A stretch of DNA of 64,000 nt from Pogostemon cablin (Eukaryota; Streptophyta; Magnoliopsida; Lamiales; Lamiaceae). The stretch covers positions 27,534,064 to 27,598,063 of the forward strand of contig CM042997.1 of the NCBI GenBank assembly GCA_023678885.1, in the 5' to 3' direction. Below, piece by piece: positions 46,481 through 57,027 of the stretch. How positions within the stretch are numbered: position 1 is the first letter of the stretch; the number at the start of each line of letters is the position of its first letter. The position numbers were made by a program, and so were the translations under genes. The notes beneath the pieces were generated by a model. The model had not been told where the DNA came from. It did not search any database and saw nothing but the letters and a program-made list of their open reading frames with translations.

Positions 46481-46958
46481 AGTGGCAGACCTAAAAATAC
46501 ATAATGGGCTGAGCTAAGTTTATTAAATACTCTCTCCGACCCACTGAAAGATCATCATTTTATTATATTGGGCGTTCCATCCAAATGTCTCCATTTTCCA
46601 CTTTTAGAAAAAATGTACCACACGTGACTCACCACTCACTACTAATACAACTACCCACTACACATAAAATAATAGTAATATTCTTTAATCTACGCACAAA
46701 AAGCAACCGTTGACATTTGGACGGGATGGAGGGAGTATATAGCAAAATAATAGAAGATGGACCAAATTTTAATTTTTATTATAATGAGCTCATAGAATAT
46801 ATAATTTGAGATAATATATTTATATTTAAGCTTTTTTTAGGTGGGCTTAAAATTATTTTGAACTGGGCTAAATTTAAAAATACAAATTATTTACATTAAA
46901 TATAATGGACTCTTGGTGGGTAGTTCAGGGGCTGCCCTAACATAGATACACCCCTAAG
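46481..46958. mobile_element. Possible hAT-type insertion inside the Stowaway-like element
   Basis: It starts agtggcagacctaaaaata and ends ttcaggggctgccctaac...acccctaa. Flanks gtaggtgc and gtatgtgt may be a diverged 8-bp target duplication. It encloses yet another Stowaway-like element (46530-46735). Superfamily assignment is tentative. Confidence 0.4.
46530..46735. mobile_element. Stowaway-like MITE (innermost of the 46-kb nest)
   Basis: Ends ctctctccgacccactgaaag and gacgggatggagggag have TA flanks. The interior has actaatacaactacccactacaca as in sister copies. Confidence 0.8.
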
Positions 46959-47089
46959 TATGTGTATTAGTATGATATGTGAGTCCTATTGAAATATTTT
47001 AATTGTTTTGTATGATTCCATTTACTAAAAAAGAAATTTACCTTTTGTGTTGGGACATATGAAAATGACAAAATACAACATGGAGAGAG

Positions 47090-48390
47090 TAATTCTCTTT
47101 ACATCAACTCTTTCACACATTTTCTTAGACTTATAATTCAGAACATAAGAATAAAACTTACTCCATTAGTTCCATTTAAAGAGTTGAGTTACTATTTACT
47201 TAGAGATATATACTCAATAACTCTAGTAATTATTTATAATAATTTCTTTAACTGCTAATTAATTTGTTAAGCCATAAATAAACTCGTGGTTGATACAATG
47301 GGTCAAAATTAAGGGCCCAACTACAATGGCTCAAAATTGAGGGCCCGACCCAATATTGATTTAATGGACATCATCCGAAAGATTAAATCTTAGCAGCAAA
47401 TAAATTCACAGATTTATTTATTTATATTTAAAAGAAAGATATGCTATTACTCAAAAAAAAAAGTGACATTCAGTATTTTGATGATTATTAATTAATTAAT
47501 CAATTTCAAAGTGTTAAATGATGTTATTGAAATTGTAGAGAGAAGAGATTGATACAATTATCTATACAAGTTTAAAATAGATTTTATTTTTTTAATTAGC
47601 TCAACCAAGCTAATATTCTAACTGACTTAACTAATTCATAGAGGTTAGTTCAATGAAATGACAAGTTATTCAATTTAGATAATGTAGTTTATACTCACCC
47701 TAATAAATTGTTTTTCTTATTTGGGAGCTGTTTATGCAACGAATAAAAGTAGCAAGTATAAATTTATTTATAGATCGAAAATACTATACAGATAATTAAT
47801 CATTGAGAATACATGGAAGACGTGAGTTGAAATTTTGTGGAAATTAACTTTTTTTATTTGACGCCACATGTTCATAAATTTAAGTAATACTCCCTTGTTC
47901 CACTGAAATAGTTATTATTATTATTATTATTTTATTATTATTAGTGATGAAATATTATTTTTAACTAACTAATAATCTTTTAATTGTCTTTGGATAATCT
48001 TATAAATGGATTTATATTTAAAAAAAAAAACCAATAAAAAGAAAAGTTCGCAAGAGAATGCGTCATTTCCACTACGAAAAGAAACACGATTATAATTAGA
48101 AAAATCAACGTTTAGAGTGGAAGTATTAATGAAAGTTTGGCCAAAGCAATTCGATAGAAGTTTCGAAGGGCAGTTGTAGAAGTTTCCATTATTCTCGAAA
48201 ATAAATTAAAGCTAGAATTTTTCATTCTTCATTGACGTCGTTACTTGACCTCAACTAAAGTCGCTTACTCTTTCTTGGTCTGAAATCGTGTCACTTATAG
48301 AAATCATAATACATGGAAGAAGAGTAAGTTTTCATTGAAGGGGGAAAAAAAATACTGTAATAATAATAATATATAGAATCTTAAAAATGT
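47090..48390. other. AT-rich intergenic DNA
   Basis: No gene. A short duplication (atgggtcaaaattaagggccc / atggctcaaaattgagggccc) lies near 47299-47346 and a (tta)n run near 47910-47942. Confidence 0.45.
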
Positions 48391-48541
48391 GTCTTATGAG
48401 ACCGATTTTGTATAAGATGAGTTTTAAAATGTATTAAAATATGATTGTTATTTATGTATATATGTTTATTGGTGGTTATAGTATGTTTTTCTAAAAAAGA
48501 TAATGATACATTAAAATATGATTTTAAGACGTTATAATATA

Positions 48542-48992
48542 CTCCGTTCGTCCGCTCGAAAGAGGGTATTTTTTTCATTTTGTCCGTCCATTCCAAAGAG
48601 GGTCATTTCTTTTTTTATACACATGGGACCCACACACACTAATACAATTAAAATATGAGGTTCACACTCCCACTAATACAACTATCCACTACACATTACT
48701 CTCTCCGTCCGCCACAAAGGTGGACGTTTGCCTTTTGCACGTGGATTAAAGAGTATTATTATTTAAGATGTAGTTGGTAGTTGTATTAGTGGGATGTATG
48801 GGTCCCATAAATTTATTGCATTAGTGATGTGTGTGGATCTCATGTGTTTAAAAAGGAAAATGTGGACCTTTGGTGCGGATGCCCAAAATGGCAAAATGTG
48901 GACCTTTCGGGCGGACGGAGGAAGTATATAACAATACTCCTTAATCAACATACACAGAAGCAAAATGTCATTTTTCGGATGGACGGAGGAAG
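48542..48992. mobile_element. Stowaway-like MITE (middle layer)
   Basis: Ends ctccgttcgtccgctcgaaag and tcggatggacggaggaag have TA on both sides. Its sequence is interrupted after cactacacatta and resumes at tataacaatactccttaat. The uninterrupted sister copy at 42.9 kb reads cactacacattaaataacaa there. Confidence 0.85.
48699..48924. mobile_element. Stowaway-like MITE (inner layer)
   Basis: Ends ctctctccgtccgccac and gggcggacggaggaag with TA duplication. Nearly the same sequence as 37813-38016, so it is probably the youngest insertion in the nest. Confidence 0.88.
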
Positions 48993-49050
48993 TATATGAT
49001 TTATTAATAAGCATACTTTAATAATGGATCGATCTGTTTCACAGAGTCTA

Positions 49051-50595
49051 TCCTAGAATCTTTATCATGAAATCAAATTTGATATATATTTCGTATTATA
49101 CAAGGAATCGGGATCCATTATATTTCTCTCCTCTTTCTAATCTACTCGTATATATTACCCGAATACCCGTCTGTACCATGAATAAATTTACTATTTTCAT
49201 TATCCTAAATTATCTTCACACTTAAAAAAAAAAACACATTAAATTTAATAGGACGTTTTAAAATCAAAATTGTTACCTAACCTTAACAGAGAAAAAAAAA
49301 TCTTACAAACTTTTTTAATTAACTCTAAAAATATAGAAGTTGTGACATTTTTTGAGTACCTAAATGAGGTTCTCTCACAATGTGAATTTGAAAGTTAAAA
49401 CTTTTGGAATGCTCTTGTAAGTTGCTCCTTTCATGACAATTCAGAGAGCTAGATTAGACATTTCACATCTTATTTTTGTGGTGCAAAAATCTTCACATCT
49501 CTCCTTTGCAATCTTGCATCTGCAAGTGGGGGATAACCCCTCTATTATAACCTTGAGAAATAATTGTAAAAAAATAAAAGTAAAAATTAAAACATAAAAA
49601 ATTACGATCATATAATAATATATTTTCACATGCCTATATTAGGTAATTATGCATATTAATTAGGATGGCTTAACTTTCTCAATCTCCACTGAAATGAAAA
49701 AAATATCAAAATATTAAAATGAGAATATGGTGAAATAAATTAATAATAAAATTCCAATTTGGAACAATTAACTTATATATACAATGGCATCGTCACGCAC
49801 GAGGCCACAATTAATTGACCATACTCTTAACACCCAATCAACTTCTATTCCAAGCTTGTTTTTCTTACCAAGTAGGTATGCCACAAATTTCTGAATTTAA
49901 AAAAACAACAATAATATTGTATTTATTTTGAATTGGATAATATATTACTCTTTCCATCCTATAAAAAAAGTTTACAATTGTTGTAGATATGAAGTATTTA
50001 AAAAAGTTGTTTTTTACTTGCTTTAGGGATAGTTTGTAATTTTTAAGTGATAATTTATAAAGTAGATTATATGAGTTATAAATGAGTGATAATTTTAAAA
50101 TTAAAATGTATTTGAGATTGTTGGTTTAGTGTTATTTCCTTATTTTAGAATGTAATCTTATTTATGAATAGGTCAATTGCAAAAAAAAAAAAAAAAAACT
50201 ACATTAATCTATATTTTTGAAAAATTGTAAATTAAAATTTTCACCTTTAAACATTGCAAAACGCACTTAATTTGTATTGTTTTTTTTTAAAAAAAATTAA
50301 TACATTTTGCAACAATATACTTAAAAGTTGGATTGATTTGCAAGTAATCGTCTTACGAAATTATCCTAACTCGATTAATTCGAATTAAAAATAAAATAAA
50401 TGCCAAATGAATAATAATCCAATAAAAGAATTCTATTAATTAGTAATTTACAGTACAGCATACATCTATCACTAAACAAAGAATTTCCACCGAATAATCA
50501 CCAATTAATTAAATGTAATAAATTAAATCAAATTAAACAGATGTACACGCAAACCAGATGAGGCGACGTCGTTCGGTTCGAATCCAATCCCACGC
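49051..50595. other. AT-rich spacer, 3' side of the CML gene
   Basis: No gene or clear repeat; poly-A runs at 50180-50200. The CML 3' UTR should lie just below 50595. Confidence 0.4.
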
Positions 50596-51024
50596 TCACG
50601 ACGCGACCATCATCACCTGAAACTCGTGAAAACAGAGAACTCCATCGCCGTCCAGATCGAATCGAGCAATCATATCGCCGCACTGCTCCAAGCTCCGCCG
50701 TTCACCCAATCTGCTCAGCATTCTCTTCAAACTCTTCGGCGTAATGCACCCGCTTCCCTCCATTTCGTACAATTTGAACGCCTCTTTCAAATCGCTCGCC
50801 TTCTCCTCTTCGCCGGCTCCTTCCACGATTCTCACGAAGTCATCCAGCGTTAGCAGACCATCGCCGTCGGAATCGATCAGCTTCACCGCCTCCGCTGCCG
50901 CCTCAGCCGTCATTTCCCCTGTTATTGCTCTGATGCACTGCTGCAGCTCCGCCGAGCATATCTTCCCGTCTCCGTTTGTATCAAATCGGTTGAAAATCCG
51001 TTCATACTGCTCGAATTTTTCCAT
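50596..51024 (-). CDS. Calmodulin-like calcium sensor (CML37/38/39-type)
   Basis: This intronless gene encodes 142 residues. Four EF-hand positions are seen. EF1 is DTNGDGKICSAE (15-26) and EF4 is DLDGDGVLCFHE (123-134), both canonical. EF2 is DSDGDGLLTLDD (51-62), with Asp in place of Glu at position 12. EF3 is EMEGSGCITPKS (87-98), degenerate and unlikely to bind calcium. A dead third hand followed by CITPKSLKRMLSRLGE is typical of the Arabidopsis CML37/38/39 group, which are calcium sensors induced by wounding, hypoxia and pathogens. The protein has no myristoylation site or membrane segment and should be cytosolic or nuclear. A TATA box lies upstream at 51088-51195 region (listed), and the leader carries a CT-rich triplication. 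Single-exon structure is usual for the group. Confidence 0.95.
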   Translation of the reverse strand: MEKFEQYERIFNRFDTNGDGKICSAELQQCIRAITGEMTAEAAAEAVKLIDSDGDGLLTLDDFVRIVEGAGEEEKASDLKEAFKLYEMEGSGCITPKSLKRMLSRLGERRSLEQCGDMIARFDLDGDGVLCFHEFQVMMVAS

Positions 51025-51027
51025 TAA

Positions 51028-51131
51028 ATGTGAGAGTGAGAGAGAGAGATGGATGAGAATGTGAGAGATGTGAGAGTGAGAGAGAGAGATGGATGAGAAT
51101 GTGAGAGTGAGAGAGAGAGATGGATGAGAAT
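51028..51131 (-). repeat. Triplicated CT-rich unit in the CML 5' leader
   Basis: On the plus strand gtgagagtgagagagagaga followed by tggatgagaat occurs three times (from about 51031, 51071 and 51102). On the coding strand these are pyrimidine-rich CTCTCTCTC blocks between the predicted transcription start and the ATG. Such CT tracts can influence expression in plant leaders. Confidence 0.85.
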
Positions 51132-51195
51132 TCTGAATTACTGGATTCGATTATTTGCTGTGAAGCTGGAGAATGATTGTGTGTGTGTATATATA
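51088..51195 (-). promoter_or_regulatory. Core promoter of the CML gene
   Basis: The coding strand reads ctatatatacacacac, with the TATA box tatatata at 51188-51195. That predicts transcription start near 51160 and a leader of about 135 nt. Confidence 0.6.
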
Positions 51196-52626
51196 GATGT
51201 CAGTGAAGGTTTACGCGGAGCGGTTGGTATTTGATATTTTGACCAGCCAGTCATTCCAGAAGAATATGTACACCATATTAAAATAAGAAAATAATTAAAA
51301 TAATTATATTATTGTTATTTAGGTGTATTACACTCTTAATTAATTAATTTCTTCATAGAATCAGACTGGAAGTAGCAATATCGTGTTGACAGATTAATTC
51401 TTAATAAATGTTTTTAATTGCGAAGTCAATTTCTTTTTGTGAATTAATAATTTTTTTAATTTATTCGTTAATAACTTCAATTATTTTGATACTTCTCTAA
51501 ATTAATAATACTATATGGATTATTAATTATTTTGATATTTTAGATCATGAGCTAATCTCTTGCGAGACGAATAAATATAAGACGGGATTAACCAATTGTT
51601 AAAGTATGATTATTATATAAATGAAGTATGCATGCTTATTAGTAGTTAAAGTATATTTGCAGTGAATCGTACTATAATACCTCGAAAACATACTTTAATT
51701 TATTATTTATCATATTTTAAAAAAATACTGATATTTTAACTAATAATAAATATATTTTATTTATATAATAATGATAATGAATCAACCCGTTTCAGTCAGT
51801 CTCATATAAAAATTGTGTCACAAAAATCTTTGGCTTAGATCATGGGAGTAAATACTTTATAAAAAGCAAAGTATTTTACCTACATTAGACACAACAATTA
51901 AAAAGTCATGTTATAAACAGATATATGGACAGATATCCTATTTGTTACTATCCCTAAGGTTTCAAATGTGGGGTCAATTAGTCAATCCATATTGAGCTCA
52001 AAATTTTGATTTAAAATAAACTCCTCATCATTGGACGACTGGAGTCGGTCAATGTATAAATTGGATACTAATTAATGCATAAAAAAAGGTCTAATTTTAA
52101 CTTATTTTGGAGTAATTTAATATTTTTTGTTAATAAATAGTAAATAATAAAATATGTTATATGTGTTAAAAAAGTTAAATTATTTAACTTATTTTTGAAA
52201 TTAAAGTGTATTAGAAGAGCATTTATTTTTTTTATTTTTTTAATAAAAGTGTAAAGTTGAAATTGTAATGAACCAAAATAAAAAATGTGAAGTTGAAGTT
52301 GGGATAAAGTATTATTTTTACATTAAAAAAATAATATATATATTATATTTATGAACTTACATTGCATTTTTTTAACTTCTTAACATTAAAAGTATCCCAA
52401 TGTCCAGGAAAACGACACGTGGTTTCCCAGGTGATTCACAAACAATAACACACGCATGACACGTTCGGCCACATTAAAACGTATATCAAATAAAATGAAA
52501 ATTCAAGTTGTTGACGCATTTATTTCATATGCATCTTTAAAACGTTAATCCCATGTTAGACTCTTACTTTCCCATTAAATAATTAATATTGCTTTATTTA
52601 TTTGTTACTCCACGTTATAATTTCTA
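51196..52626. other. Upstream CML region and intergenic DNA
   Basis: AT-rich, with one gtgagacgg-family MITE (51557-51815). A CACGTG-like acacgtgg occurs at about 52413. No gene. Confidence 0.45.
51557..51815. mobile_element. GTGAGACGG-family MITE
   Basis: Begins ctcttgcgagacgaataaat and ends aatgaatcaacccgtttcagtcagtctcat. The interior (ttgttaaagtatgattattatataa, gtgaatcgtactataatacctc) matches sister copies. Confidence 0.65.
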
Positions 52627-53212
52627 CTCCTCGTCCCATCAAAGTGGTAGTGTTTGCCTTTTGCAGCTGGATTAAGAGTATTATTATTTAATATGTAGTG
52701 AGTAGTTGTATTAGTAAGAGTGTGAACTCATATTTTAATTGTATTAGTGGGTGTGTGGGGTCCCATTTATGAAAAAAAGAAAGAAGGACTTTTTGTGTGG
52801 GACGCCCAAAATGAAAAAAAGATACCCTTTGGGTGGGACGAAGGTAGACATGCACTCCGGTTCTGAACCGCCGGTTCCGGTTCCAAGATAGGAGGAACCG
52901 GAACCGAACCGGGGTACGAAGGTTTTGGTTCCGAAACCAACGGTTCCGGTTCCGGTTCGAAACCGCCAGTTCCGGTTTTATTATTATTTTTTTTGGATTT
53001 TAAGCGTAAAAAATAAAAAAAATTGAAAAACCGGCGGTTCGATCCGGAACCGCCAGTTTTTTCCCAAATATGAGGAACCGGAACCGAACCTTCCTTAGCC
53101 GGTTCTGATTTTTTTTGGCCGATTCCGGAACCGACGGTTCCGGTTAAAACCAGCGGTTCCCCGATTCGAACCGCCGGTTTCGGTTTTTTTGTTCATGTCT
53201 AGACGAAGGGAG
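52627..53212. mobile_element. Stowaway-like MITE interrupted by a hAT-like element
   Basis: The left end is ctcctcgtcccatcaaagtgg. The right end, gggtgggacgaagg, is cut and resumes as gacgaagggag after a 357-bp insertion. TA flanks both outer ends. Confidence 0.85.
52845..53201. mobile_element. Non-autonomous hAT-like element rich in GGTTCCGGTTC
   Basis: The 357-bp insert starts tagacatgcac and ends gttcatgtcta, an inverted terminus. It is bounded by an exact 8-bp duplication gacgaagg (52837-52844 and 53202-53209). An 8-bp duplication and short TIRs are the hAT hallmark. The interior is made of many variants of ggttccggttc / gaaccgccggttc on both strands around an AT-rich centre, giving a strong potential to fold. 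No transposase. Confidence 0.85.
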
Positions 53213-53306
53213 TATATTATTATAAAAATAATAGTAATAGTTAACTATAAATAATATCCCAATAATAAAATTTTATTTTAAAGAATAATAACCCAGTTAA
53301 ATACTA

Positions 53307-53560
53307 CTCCCTCCATCCCACAAAAGATTGCACCCCCAGTTCCGGCACGGAGATTAAGGAAGTGATAATATTTAGGGATATAATGATATTTTTTGTAATA
53401 AATAAATGATAATCTATGTTAGGTATAGATGTTTTTTTTTTTAAATAAAATGTATGAGGAAGAGTGATTGTTTTTTACTTTTTGCTTTTTATGGGAATGT
53501 GCAAACTTTTGTGGGACAGTCCAAAATAGAAGGTGTGTATGAGATATGAGATGGAGGGAG
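53307..53560. mobile_element. Stowaway-like MITE
   Basis: Ends ctccctccatcccacaaaag and gagatatgagatggagggag are flanked by TA. Interior words acttttgtgggaca and ttgcaccc lie near the two ends. Confidence 0.8.
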
Positions 53561-53898
53561 TATATTTTACTTTTAAAAATAAATCAAAGTGTCATTTTTA
53601 CAAAGTTAATATAATAAAATGATTTTCTTAAATAATGTAGTATAACAATACAATAAAAACAAAAACATGTACGGTAATTTAAGGAGTTGGTATCTTGTGT
53701 TTTCGGATCTATATGTTTAAAAGTATAATATTTTGTTCTAAAAAATATAAATTTTAATTAATAAGGATATTTTTTTTTATTAAAAATGTTGGCTGAAATA
53801 TAAATAGAATAAAAGTTTGATTAAAAATTAAAAATTTTCTTGGAAAATAAAAAATATAAATTCTTATACTAAAAAAAGTAAAACATTTAAAAGCTATT

Positions 53899-54166
53899 CT
53901 CTTGTGAGACGGATTTTTTGTGAGACGGTTGTGAGACGTATCGATCTATTACTAAAGTATGTTTATTATATATGTAAAACATTCTTATTTGTAGTTAAAG
54001 TATGTTAATAATGAATCATATTATAACACCCTAAAATTATACTTTAATTCATCATTTATTATACTTTCGAAAATATACTTTAATCATCATTAAGCATACT
54101 TTATTTATATAATAATAAATATATTTTAACGCGTTTTATAAACCGTCTCGTAACGTCTCACAAGAT
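53899..54166. mobile_element. GTGAGACGG-family MITE
   Basis: Left end ctcttgtgagacggattttt, right end gtctcgtaacgtctcacaag. The interior has atcgatctattactaaagtatg and aatgaatcatattataacaccc. Confidence 0.75.
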
Positions 54167-54635
54167 TGTCAACATTTAATACTAAAATGTACTCTAACAT
54201 GGTAAAAATTGGGGGTAAAGTGTAAAAAGGAGACACCAGTTTTAACCTAATTTAAGACGTCACTATTAGTACATTATATCAATTTACTAATGAAGTCAAC
54301 CCCATGAGTTGGGCTTGGGCATTATGGTGTAATAATTCTCTAATGTCTTAATTTCAAAGTTTATGGGTTAATTGCCAGATCAGTTCATACAACGCAGATC
54401 GAAATGAAAGTTCCTATTAATGGACAATTAAATTTAAATTGTGTTGTTTAATCAATCTTGGGAATAGGTGCACTTTTTGTTGGGCTTTCCAAATTGTGTT
54501 TTGTAGATGGACTTGGATTAGTAAACTAGAACCATCTATATTTTTGTTTATGGGCTTGGAATTATTTGAAAATTTTAATATGTAATATTGTTGTAATTAA
54601 AATCGAATGAATTCATAATTAACTGATAAAACTCA

Positions 54636-55079
54636 GGGGGTGTTTGACATAATGGAAGGAATTGGAATGAGAAGTAATAGTGGTGAGGAATTGTAATGAG
54701 TTTGCATTTTATACATATATTGTTTGGTTGATAATAGGGAATGGGTATCATAGCCATTGGTATTGTTTGGTATTATTAAATTCTTTAAGAATGGATTATT
54801 TTTTTTACAATTAATTTTTAATTTTATTATAATTTTATTATTATTAAAAGAAAATTATTAACTTATTACTTTTTAAATTTAATAAAATTTTATATCATTA
54901 AAATATATTAATAAATTTGATTTGAACTTTTCAAGATGTGCTGGAAAGGGGAAGAAATGACTGATTCCTCATTTTGTTGGAATGAAAATTACTATATGTC
55001 TATGAAACCATCCAATCAAACTTCCTTTATAAAAGCATTTCCCATTCCTTACCTCAAAAGCCCACAATCAAACAGGCCC
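54636..55079. mobile_element. Putative MITE with GGGGGTGTTTG termini
   Basis: The left end gggggtgtttgacataatgg and the right end (reverse complement gggcctgtttgattgtggg) are inverted, with tca on both flanks. Inverted interior words (ggaattggaatgag; cattccttacctc) also pair. The termini resemble PIF/Harbinger or hAT MITEs; the superfamily is not decided. Confidence 0.5.
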
Positions 55080-55630
55080 TCAATTCATAAAGTATACTAT
55101 TACTTAAGCGCTCCGCCTTTATTGTGAATCATGGTTTAAGAAAAATTATTATTATTTATAAATTTTATTAACTTTTGAAGGTAAAATAATACCCTCTCTG
55201 TCAATCGTAAAAGTATAATTTGTTTTATGCATGTAAATTAAAGAGTATTAATATTATTTAATATATAGTGAATAATTATTTTAAAATATAATGTATTGAA
55301 ATGTTATTATTTTTTGAATGTTTAAAACAAATAAATGAAAAAAAAAAGAGTGAAGAAGTTGTTAGGAATTTTTTAATTCATACTACGTGTTAAAAGCTTG
55401 TTGATTATTTCACTTAATGCACTCCCTTTACTTTACTAAATGTTATGTATTACACCACAAAAATATTTTATATTAAAAAAGTATTAATATATTGGCACTG
55501 GGTATTTTTTCAAAATAAATTATGAGGTGAACTCATGACGCACCTTTAAATTATAATAATGATATTATTAATTGTGAGATAAAAGAAAAAGAAACCACCA
55601 TATTTAGTTACTCCTATTTACTATTGACAA
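55080..55630. other. AT-rich spacer
   Basis: Diverged half of a Stowaway-like repeat (accctctctgtcaatcgtaaaag) near 55191. No gene. Confidence 0.4.
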
Positions 55631-55906
55631 AGTCTCTTGTGAGACGCTATCTTCATGAGACGGTTTGTGAGACGTGTTAAAGTATGTCGATTATTTAAAT
55701 AAAGTATGTTAAATGATTGTTAATGTATGTTTTTTAAAGTATGTTGGATTATGTATTAAAGTATGATGTTAGTGTGTTATAATTTGATTTATTATCGACA
55801 TACTTTAACCACAAATAAGCATACTTTAACCACAAATAAGCATACTTTAGTGACGGGTTGACCCGTCTCACATCCGTCTCACCAATAACCCGTCTCACAA
55901 GAGACT
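55631..55906. mobile_element. GTGAGACGG-family MITE with perfect 16-bp TIRs
   Basis: agtctcttgtgagacg (55631-55646) is the exact reverse complement of cgtctcacaagagact (55891-55906). The 276-bp element contains the family words gttaaagtatg and aagcatactttaaccacaaat (twice). The best preserved copy in the window, and a good reference for the family. Confidence 0.85.
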
Positions 55907-56594
55907 AACTCTTTACTATTTCCATACTTGCTCAAAATTAGGAGATAATGGCATGATGAGATAAGTACAAAACTCACCTATGACTCTCGAAGCATTACTA
56001 ACTTTTTTTTTCTTTTAATTTTCACCAAGAAATTAATCAATACCATGATTAATTATATCTCCAAATCAATCATAAACTAGCCCAAATAACCCGACAACTA
56101 AATTCTTACTAATATATTAATATATTTAAAACTGCTACTACTTTTTATATTTATTTGAATCATTTATGTTGATATAAAGTTAAAAAAAATTAATTTTATT
56201 AATTTTTATAAAGTAATATTGTCTTTTCAGATAATAAATAAATTATAAAATATATTAGTTTAAATGAAAATGATAAAATTTTAATTAAAATATACTTTTA
56301 AAATAATAATAAATTAATAGTATGATATTTTCTTTATATTAGTAATACAATGGGAACAAAATAAAATGAAAAATGTGAATTTGAGATGATTGGAGTATAG
56401 TATTACTTAATTAGGAGTAGTCTCTTCTCAAATCTCGATTTACAGTCTTTCTCGCAGTTTTTCAATTCAAAATTACCCAATTTCAAATCGCACCAGTGTT
56501 AATTTCCAGATAAAATAAAATGATTTTAAATTAAATAAAGCTTCTTTCTTTCTTTGGGTAGTCTTTTTCATCTTTATGCTACAAAAGCAGTGGA

Positions 56595-56631
<37 letters not shown>

Positions 56632-57027
56632 ACCCTCCCTCTCTCTGCGACAGAGTTTTACCATCACCGCTTCTTTAGCCTTTGGGATGAACCTCAGTAG
56701 GGGCATTTCTGTAAATTCCTTCTGGTAAAGGTGTTGGGGAGAAAAAAGAACTGCAGTTGTGGTCAATCTAGAGACAAAAAGCACCCCTCACCCTCCCAAA
56801 TTATTAATTTTTTTCCTTTTTTTCCCTTTAATTTCTTGTCTAGTAATCACCCCTTTGAACTGCAGTTCAGCTAAAAATTTGTGGATTCAGGGTTACACAC
56901 AGAGTTGGGGTGGAAATCTGTTCTCTTTTACAATGTCAGCGTTTTCGTAGAAAAAAGTAGTGTAAAAAACCCAGATTATATTTGACGGGATTTCATCTTA
57001 TCTACTCAATCGTTGCAGATTTGAGCC
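55907..57027 (+). promoter_or_regulatory. Upstream region and leader of the WEB-family gene
   Basis: A pure (CT)n tract of about 15 repeats at 56599-56629 is followed by another CT-rich block. Together they probably mark the start of the transcribed leader. No TATA box was identified with confidence. The leader could exceed 350 nt. Confidence 0.4.

Larger units (their letters stand above)
46363..47089. mobile_element. Stowaway-like MITE split by a hAT-like insertion (outermost of a nest)
   Basis: The left half (46363-46480: ctccgtcccatcaaaagggtgacg...gatgggtagg) and the right half (46959-47089: gtgtattagtatgatatgtgagtcc...acatggagagag) are the two halves of a family member. Its middle is interrupted by 46481-46958. 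Confidence 0.6.
48391..49050. mobile_element. GTGAGACGG-family MITE hosting two nested Stowaway-like MITEs
   Basis: The left part (48391-48541: cttatgagaccgattttgt...ttaagacgttataata) and the right part (48993-49050: tatgatttattaataagcatactttaataatggatcgat) are family sequence. Between them is a complete Stowaway-like element (48542-48992) that itself contains another. Confidence 0.7.
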
